Source: Micromonospora sp. C28SCA-DRY-2
GTDB taxonomy: Bacteria; Actinomycetota; Actinomycetes; Mycobacteriales; Micromonosporaceae
DNA: 64,000 bases
Direction of reading: 5' to 3'
Assembly (NCBI RefSeq): GCF_030519475.1
Contig: NZ_JAUMKD010000002.1
Location: 124,001-188,000 of the forward strand
In this document: in pieces, positions 58,685 to 64,000 of the stretch
Layout of the letters: the number at the start of each line of letters is the position of its first letter
Position numbering within the stretch: the stretch's first letter is position 1
Program-made: the position numbers and the translations under genes
The notes under the pieces: model-generated
The model's input: only the letters and a program-made list of their open reading frames with translations
What the model was told of the DNA's origin: nothing
The model's database searches: none

Positions 58685-59416
58685 GTGGCTGTGTCGCCGT
58701 CGCGCCCCGCGACCCCTCGGCTCGTGCCCGACGAGGATTTCGCCGGCTGCACCGCCGGCCAGTTCCTGGCGGTGGCGAAGGCCCTCACGATGATCCTGAC
58801 CCTGCCGCAGTCGGCCGCCGCGCAGGTCGACGCGCTCGTGGTCCCCACCGGGCAGGGCGAGGACTGGCGGCTCACCCACGCCATTCGGCACTGGGAGGCC
58901 AACCCCCGGGTCCGCCACCTCCTGGTCGCGAACGGCAACCCGGCGGAACAGACGTACGTCGAGCTCACCCTTGACCACCTGCGCGGCCTCGGCCTCCGTC
59001 GCACCGACGGGGTCCACCTCCAGGCCGAGCCGGCCCCCAACACCGGCCTGCAGGCCGCGTGGATCGTCGACCGGGTCCGGGGGTACGGCATCACCAGCCT
59101 GGCGCTCGTCGTCTCCCCGTACCACCTGGCCCGCGTCTACCTCACGGTCCTCGAGGCCCTCACCGGCGGCGGGCTTCGCCTCCCGCTGATTCCGCTGCCG
59201 GTGGCCGTGCCCCCGGACCGGCCCGTCCCGGAGACCGGGGCGACCGGCTACGACCTGGTGCCGGGTGAGGTCCGACGCATCCTCGCCTACACCGACGAGG
59301 GGTGGGTGGCCACCCCCGAGGAACTACGGCAGTACCTGCGGTGGCTGTGGACCGAGCACCCGACCCTCCTCGGCGCAGCCCTTGGATCGGCGTCCGGGCG
59401 TCGGCTCGGGCCCTGA
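58685..59416 (+). CDS. YdcF/DUF218-like protein
   Basis: A 243-residue soluble protein with an alpha/beta core like the YdcF/ElyC (DUF218) family: ALVVPTGQGEDWRL, HLLVANGNP, EPAPNTGLQAAWI (the ExxxxNT motif) and ALVVSPYHLARVYLTV. The family binds S-adenosylmethionine or acts in envelope polymer homeostasis; no membrane helix is present here. GTG 58685 appears leaderless. Its last 93 bases overlap the 3' end of the convergent LysR gene. Confidence 0.78.
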   Translation: MAVSPSRPATPRLVPDEDFAGCTAGQFLAVAKALTMILTLPQSAAAQVDALVVPTGQGEDWRLTHAIRHWEANPRVRHLLVANGNPAEQTYVELTLDHLRGLGLRRTDGVHLQAEPAPNTGLQAAWIVDRVRGYGITSLALVVSPYHLARVYLTVLEALTGGGLRLPLIPLPVAVPPDRPVPETGATGYDLVPGEVRRILAYTDEGWVATPEELRQYLRWLWTEHPTLLGAALGSASGRRLGP

Positions 59417-60331
59417 TCGTTCGAGCTGGCGGGCCTGGTCGGTCACGGCGGCCAGCAGGGCGGTCAGGGCCGGAGCCGGCGGACTGTCCCGGGTGACCAC
59501 GACCAGGCGGCGGCCGAGGGTGGCTTCGGCGACGTCGCGGACGGCCAGCGCGGGGTCGTCGGCCGGCAGGGTCAGCAGGGGCATCAACGCGACGGCCACC
59601 GCGACGCGGACGAGTTCGAGTTGTACGTCGGCGTCGCTGGAGCGGTGCCGCAGGTCGGGCTCGTACCCGCCGAGGGAGCGGCAGGTCCCGACCACCATGG
59701 CGTGATGGCCGGTCCCCTCGTCGGAGGCGGCCCAGACCTCGGATCGCAGCATGGCGATCGGGACCGGTCCGCCAGACCTGGCCAGCGGGTGGGTCGCGGG
59801 GAGGACCACCTTCAGCGGCTCCTCGTGCAGGACCGCGAAGCGCAGCCCGGCGGGCCGGGGCCGGGGATGACCGTCGTACTCGTCGCCGATCATCAGGTCG
59901 ACCGCGCCCAGCCGCAGGCCCGGTAGTGCCTGCTCCAGTTCGAGCTCGGAGATCTCCGCGCGGACCTGCGGGTGCTCGACCGTCAACCGGGCGACGGCCG
60001 GCACCAGCAGGCGGCGAGCGGCAGACTGCAGGCCGCCGGCCCGCACGGTGCCCCGCACCTCACCGCTCAACGCGGCCAGGTCGGCCTCCGCCGCCTCGGC
60101 CGCCGACAACAGCACCCGCGCGTGCCGGGCCAAGAGCTGCCCGGCGTCGGTCAGCCGCACGCCCCGCCCGGCCTTCTCGAACAACCGGGTGCCGACCTCC
60201 CGTTCCAGGAGAGCTAGCTGCTGGGACACCGCGGAGGGGCTGTAGCCGAGCGCCCCGGCGACCGCGGCCAGGGTGCCCCGCTCCTCGAACTCCCGAAGGA
60301 AGCGGAGGCGGCGAAGATCCAGCGCGACCAT
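59324..60331 (-). CDS. LysR-family regulator
   Basis: A 335-residue LysR regulator: HTH 5-65 (LRFLREFEERGTLAAVAGAL) and a two-lobed co-inducer domain (95-300). The last ~30 residues are a Pro/Gly/Arg tail that overlaps the end of the convergent gene. It is divergent from an EamA transporter gene, 61 bp apart, the usual arrangement in which LysR controls the neighbour; the gap holds ATGCTAACGAGTC and related AT-rich half-sites. Confidence 0.92.
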   Translation of the reverse strand: MVALDLRRLRFLREFEERGTLAAVAGALGYSPSAVSQQLALLEREVGTRLFEKAGRGVRLTDAGQLLARHARVLLSAAEAAEADLAALSGEVRGTVRAGGLQSAARRLLVPAVARLTVEHPQVRAEISELELEQALPGLRLGAVDLMIGDEYDGHPRPRPAGLRFAVLHEEPLKVVLPATHPLARSGGPVPIAMLRSEVWAASDEGTGHHAMVVGTCRSLGGYEPDLRHRSSDADVQLELVRVAVAVALMPLLTLPADDPALAVRDVAEATLGRRLVVVTRDSPPAPALTALLAAVTDQARQLERSGPEPTPGRRSKGCAEEGRVLGPQPPQVLP

Positions 60332-60392
60332 GCAGAAATGCTAACGAGTCGGCTCCACGTATCGTCACTAGACCTGATGAATCGGGTAGCCG

Positions 60393-61427
60393 ATGCTGAA
60401 TCGCATGGGTGCGGCTCTGTGTCTTCTCTCCGCGGCGTGCTTCGGCGCCATGGCGATCTTCGGAAAGCTCGCCTACCAGGCGGGCGTATCGCCCGGGACG
60501 TTGCTCCTGGTGCGCTTCAGCCTGGCCGCCGCGCTGCTGGGGATGGTCCTGCTCGCCCGCCAGGACCTACGGCGAGAAGCACCGGGACCACCCGGCGAGC
60601 CGGCCGACCGCCCAGCGGCCGCACGCCGCCGGCTGCTGGCCACCGCCGTCGGCCTGGGCGCCGTCGGGTACGCCACGCAGGCCAGTCTGTTCTTCTCGGC
60701 CCTGCAGCTGATGGACGCGTCGCTGTTGTCCCTGATCCTCTACACCTACCCCGTCCTGGTCACCGTGGCGGCGGTGCTGCTGGGCCGGGACCGACTGACA
60801 CCCGGGCGCGGAGGACCAGCAGCGGTGAGGCGCCGAGGAAGAACACCGCGAGTCCCGCGCGCCGCCCTGGTGGCCGCGTCCTGCGGAACGCTGCTCGTCC
60901 TCCTCGGCGCCGGCGGCGTGAGCTTCCATCCCCGCGGGGCGCTGCTGGCCTTCGGTGCCGCGATCACCTACACCGGCTACATCCTGGTCGCCGACACCGT
61001 CGTGCACCGGCTGCCGCCGGTGGTGCTGTCCGCGCTGGTGATGGCCGGCGCCGCCGGCACCCTCGGTGCGCGTGCGCTGCTCACCGGCGGGGTCGACCTC
61101 GACTTCAGGATGCCCGGATGGTTCTGGCTGGCCTGCATCGCCGTCGTCTCCACCGTCCTGGCGATGCTCACGTTCTTCGCCGGTCTGAAGCGGACCGGCC
61201 CGTCGACCGCCGCCATCCTGTCCACCTTCGAACCGGTGGTCACCACCGGACTGGCCGCGCTGACCCTCGGCGAATCCCTGAGCGCTGTCCAACTCGTCGG
61301 CGGGGTGCTGGTGCTGTCGTCGGTCGCGGTCCTGCAGGTCCGACCGGCTCGGAACCAGGATCGGGACGCCGCTGGCCCAAGCGCGCCCGTACAGCTCGCG
61401 GGCCAGCCGTGGCGGGTTCGCCGGTAG
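60393..61427 (+). CDS. EamA/DMT-family metabolite exporter
   Basis: A 344-residue ten-helix transporter with two EamA repeats (helices ~7-130 and ~155-320), AACFGAMAIFGKLAYQAG opening the first and ALLAFGAAITYTGYIL the second. A charged loop (~140-155, RRRGRTPRVPR) separates them. It probably exports an amino acid or other small metabolite under the control of the divergent LysR. ATG 60393 and 60405 are both possible. Confidence 0.92.
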   Translation: MLNRMGAALCLLSAACFGAMAIFGKLAYQAGVSPGTLLLVRFSLAAALLGMVLLARQDLRREAPGPPGEPADRPAAARRRLLATAVGLGAVGYATQASLFFSALQLMDASLLSLILYTYPVLVTVAAVLLGRDRLTPGRGGPAAVRRRGRTPRVPRAALVAASCGTLLVLLGAGGVSFHPRGALLAFGAAITYTGYILVADTVVHRLPPVVLSALVMAGAAGTLGARALLTGGVDLDFRMPGWFWLACIAVVSTVLAMLTFFAGLKRTGPSTAAILSTFEPVVTTGLAALTLGESLSAVQLVGGVLVLSSVAVLQVRPARNQDRDAAGPSAPVQLAGQPWRVRR

Positions 61428-61480
61428 CCAGGCGAGTCTGCCTGGCTACCGGCTGGCCCCCGCGCAAGCCGGGGTCGCAC

Positions 61481-61909
61481 CTATCGGAAGCGGGTGACGA
61501 AACGGCGTTGCCAGGGGGTCTCGACGGCACCGGCGGCGTAGTGCTGCCGGACATAGGCGACCGCCTGGTCGTTGGGCACCCCGTCGAGCACCGCGAGGCA
61601 GGCGAGGGCCGTGCCGGTGCGTCCCCTCCCACCGCCACAGGCGATCTCTACGCGTTCGTCTCCGGCGCGAGCCCAGGCCTCGCGCAACGCGTCGGCGGTC
61701 GCCGCGCGGTCGGACGGCAGCCGGAAGTCGGGCCAGCGCAGCCACCGGTGCTCCCATGCCACCGGGGCTGGCTCGCGGCCGAGGAGGTAGAGCGCGAAGG
61801 TGGGTTGCACGCCCGGCGGCAGCGGGCGCCGGAGCGCACGGCCGCGGACAAGTCGGCCGGAGGGCAGTCGGAGCACACCCGGCGCGGTGGGGTCCCAGGA
61901 AGTGGTCAT
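61481..61909 (-). CDS. protein tyrosine phosphatase (compact, WPD/CX5R)
   Basis: A 142-residue phosphatase. Catalytic Cys91-x5-Arg97 in ACGGGRGRTGTA and a WPD-type acid loop (RWPDFRLP, Asp61). The Gly-rich loop and small size fit the bacterial dual-specificity/PTP branch. It could dephosphorylate Tyr residues or phosphoinositides. It lies between the exporter and the MMPL gene, same strand as the latter. Confidence 0.85.
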   Translation of the reverse strand: MTTSWDPTAPGVLRLPSGRLVRGRALRRPLPPGVQPTFALYLLGREPAPVAWEHRWLRWPDFRLPSDRAATADALREAWARAGDERVEIACGGGRGRTGTALACLAVLDGVPNDQAVAYVRQHYAAGAVETPWQRRFVTRFR

Positions 61910-61998
61910 CTGTGGTCAGGGCCGCCGCGCCCGTGCGGGCGGGCGGGGGGCCCGTCCTCCTTCCGGTTCGGTGGGCAGGTTTGCGGTCGGCGGTCGAG

Positions 61999-64000
61999 CT
62001 ACCGGTCACCGGCAAGGGTGGCGACCGGCGCATCGGCGGCGCTGTCCCGCCGGGTGACATCGGTGTGGCGGCCGGCGAGGAAGCGCGGGGCCCACCAGTT
62101 CGCCTCGCCGAGCAGTCGCATGAGGGACGGCAGGACAACCGCGCGGATGATGGTGGCGTCGATCAGGATCGCGGCGGCGAGCCCCACGCCGAGTTGTTTG
62201 AACTCGACGATGGACAGGGTGGCGAAGATGCAGAAGACGGCCACCATGATGATCGCGGCGCTGCTGACCGTCGACGCTGACGAGACGATGCCCTGCTCGA
62301 TCGCCCGCCGGGTCGGTACGCCGCGCTGGACCGCCTCGCGGATGCGGCTCACCACGAACACGTGGTAGTCCATCGAGAGCCCGAAGAGGATGACGAACAG
62401 CATCAGCGGCAGCCAGGACACGACAGCGCCGTTGGAGGTGAACCCGAGCAGGTCTTCCGCCCAGGTGTGCTGGAACACCAGCACCAGCAGTCCGTACGAG
62501 GCGGCCACGGAGATCGTGTTGAGCAGGATCGACACCAACGCCACCACCACCGATCGGAACGTGGCGAGCATGACCAGGAACGTCATGCCGAACACGAACG
62601 CGACGACCGGTGGCAGCGCCGCCGCCGTGCGGTCCCGGAAGTCGGCATCGCTCGCGGTACGGCCAGCCACCGCCCACTCCGTGTCCGGGACCGTGCCGAC
62701 CGTGGCCGGCAGCAGTTCGCCGCGCAGCCGGCGCAGCGACTGCGTCGCCTCGCTGCTGTCGCTGGCGCCCGCCACGCGGATGGTGGCCAGGAAGACGGTG
62801 CCGTCGGCGGACCTGCGCACGGTCGGGGGGCGGTCCTGGGCGAACCGGCCGTCCCCCTTGATCCGCTCGGCAAGATCGGCGAGTTTCCGCTCCACCTCCG
62901 GTCCGCCGGTGACGCCGGTACGGACCGCGACCAGATGGCTGGTGCCCAGCTCGTTGCTCGGAAACACCTGCGCCAGGCGGTCGTAGGTGCCCAGGATCGG
63001 GATCGAGCGGGGCAGGTCGGTGGTGGTCGGCCGCTTGAGGTTCATGTCCAGCGCCGGCACGGCGAGGAGCACCAGCGCCCCGGCGGAGAGCACGAACGTC
63101 ACCAGCGGCGCGCGCAGCGCCGGGCGCAGGACCGCCGACCAGAACCGGCTACGCTCCGCCCGCTGGATCCGCCGGCCGAGGAAGGGCACCCGCGGCCGGT
63201 CCACCCAACGCCCGAGGACGACCAGGATCGCCGGCAGGACGGTCAGCGAGCCGACCACCGCCACCCCGACGACCAGGATCGAGCCGGTCGCCATCGAGCT
63301 GAACGTGTTGTCGCCGACCAGGAACAGGCTGGCCATGGCGACCATGACGGCGACGCCGGAGACCAGCACCGCGTGCCCCGAGGTGGCGGCTGCGATCTCG
63401 ACCGCGCTGCGATGGTCCCGCCCGCGAGCGCGTTCCTCCCGCTCGCGGCGAAGGTAGAACAGCGAGTAGTCGACCCCGACGGCCATGCCGATCAGCAGGA
63501 TGATGCTGCTGACCAGTTCACCGGCCGGGAAGGTGTGCGAGGCGAACTGGGCCAGCCCCATGGCACCCGCGACGGCCGACAACGCCAGCACCACGGGCAC
63601 CCCGGCGGCGATCAACGCGCCGAAGCTGAACAGCAGGATCACCAGTGCGACCGGCACGCTGATCAGCTCGGCCTTGACGAAATCCGCCGCCAGCGTCTCG
63701 GTCAGCGCCTTCGCCAGGGACGCCGATCCCACCTGTTCCACCCGCAGGTCGGGATGCCGCTGCTGCGCCTGCCTGGTGGCCTCCAGCAGCGGTCCGACCC
63801 GCGCGTCGGCGTCGTTCGCCGAACCGGTCAGCTCGACCTCGACCAGCACCGCGTCGCGACCCGGCGAGGTGACCGGGTCAGCCACCGTCGCCACCTCGGG
63901 CAGCGCGCGCATCCGCGCCGACAGGTCGGCCGCCACACCCTGCGCACGCTGGAAATCGAGATCCCCGGTTCGGGCCGTGATCAGGACGCTCTCCGCCGCC
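61999..64000 (-). CDS. MMPL-family RND transporter, N-terminus beyond the window
   Basis: At least 666 residues; the open frame continues past 64000 (GTG at 63936 is an internal Val in the run ESVLITARTGDLDF). Two MMPL domains of five to six helices each: first with GMAVGVDYSLFYLRRERE (the Asp-Tyr proton-relay motif), second with FGLSMDYHVFVVSRIRE. A periplasmic loop (~310-440) lies between. Relatives export lipids or drugs by proton motive force. The first membrane helix and most of the first external loop are missing here. Confidence 0.93.
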   Translation of the reverse strand, partial: AAESVLITARTGDLDFQRAQGVAADLSARMRALPEVATVADPVTSPGRDAVLVEVELTGSANDADARVGPLLEATRQAQQRHPDLRVEQVGSASLAKALTETLAADFVKAELISVPVALVILLFSFGALIAAGVPVVLALSAVAGAMGLAQFASHTFPAGELVSSIILLIGMAVGVDYSLFYLRREREERARGRDHRSAVEIAAATSGHAVLVSGVAVMVAMASLFLVGDNTFSSMATGSILVVGVAVVGSLTVLPAILVVLGRWVDRPRVPFLGRRIQRAERSRFWSAVLRPALRAPLVTFVLSAGALVLLAVPALDMNLKRPTTTDLPRSIPILGTYDRLAQVFPSNELGTSHLVAVRTGVTGGPEVERKLADLAERIKGDGRFAQDRPPTVRRSADGTVFLATIRVAGASDSSEATQSLRRLRGELLPATVGTVPDTEWAVAGRTASDADFRDRTAAALPPVVAFVFGMTFLVMLATFRSVVVALVSILLNTISVAASYGLLVLVFQHTWAEDLLGFTSNGAVVSWLPLMLFVILFGLSMDYHVFVVSRIREAVQRGVPTRRAIEQGIVSSASTVSSAAIIMVAVFCIFATLSIVEFKQLGVGLAAAILIDATIIRAVVLPSLMRLLGEANWWAPRFLAGRHTDVTRRDSAADAPVATLAGDR

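Overview
The window is very GC-rich and densely packed, with frequent GTG (and one TTG) starts, several apparently leaderless promoters and actinobacterial families throughout: a fatty-acid operon in the FasR-fabD-fabH-acpP-fabF order known from Streptomyces, DUF3145, mycothiol-dependent maleylpyruvate isomerase-like and F420-dependent (LLM) proteins, an alditol oxidase close to Streptomyces AldO, and a c-di-AMP (ydaO) riboswitch before a secreted cell-wall protein. I infer a filamentous actinomycete, most likely Micromonosporaceae (Micromonospora-like), and a chromosomal segment. I saw no rRNA, tRNA, CRISPR array, transposase or integrase.

Region 1 (1-15 kb): a small membrane protein, a NarL-type sensor kinase/response regulator pair, then the regulator FasR and a five-gene fatty-acid operon (fabD, fabH, acpP, fabF, accD-like carboxyltransferase). 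FabD carries an extra C-terminal lipoyl/biotinyl-like domain. A MerR regulator with a palindromic promoter, a lipoprotein, a NagZ-like GH3 lipoprotein, DUF3145, a small unknown conserved-looking protein and a beta-carbonic anhydrase with a tandem-repeat N-terminus follow.

Region 2 (15-31 kb): alpha/beta hydrolase, HelD-type RNA-polymerase ATPase, cation-efflux transporter with an AT-rich operator, the riboswitch-controlled wall protein, a PfkB kinase translationally coupled to surE, a STAS protein, a poly-Asp mini-lipoprotein, a large secreted GH74 xyloglucanase with CBM2 and an upstream CebR/CelR-like box, a triple-BON protein and a DsbA-like oxidoreductase.

Region 3 (31-46.5 kb): a 948-residue LAL (MalT/LuxR) regulator, a small protein coupled to a zinc alcohol dehydrogenase with an abnormal proline-rich tail running into a palindromic, C/G-rich repeat, a saccharopine-dehydrogenase-like gene whose 5' end has a 4-nt frameshift, a MerR-sliding-clamp fusion read from a leaderless MerR-type promoter, a divergent seryl-tRNA synthetase, and a compact four-gene membrane redox operon (ferric-reductase-like membrane protein, NuoF-like flavoprotein with ferredoxin domain, thioredoxin-like lipoprotein, CcdA). 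A secreted alpha-amylase and an L,D-transpeptidase close the region.

Region 4 (47.5-64 kb): alpha/beta hydrolase; TetR with two operators controlling a short-chain dehydrogenase; an M50 protease with CBS domains; AldO coupled to a membrane protein with a DivIVA-like tail, divergent from a small protein with Asp-rich calcium-type repeats; a LLM monooxygenase; a leaderless ArsR/SRPBCC pair; a coupled, signal-less Ig-like/glycosidase pair; methyltransferase; YdcF-like protein; LysR divergent from an EamA transporter; a tyrosine phosphatase; and an MMPL transporter cut by the window end.

Recurrent themes are short-overlap translational coupling (ATGA/TGATG), strong palindromes between convergent genes (several with a GATC-containing core), and cell-envelope functions (wall hydrolases, transpeptidase, lipoproteins, envelope redox). 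The best candidates for something new are the MerR-clamp regulator, the four-gene redox operon, the lipoyl-tailed FabD and the Ig/glycosidase pair.
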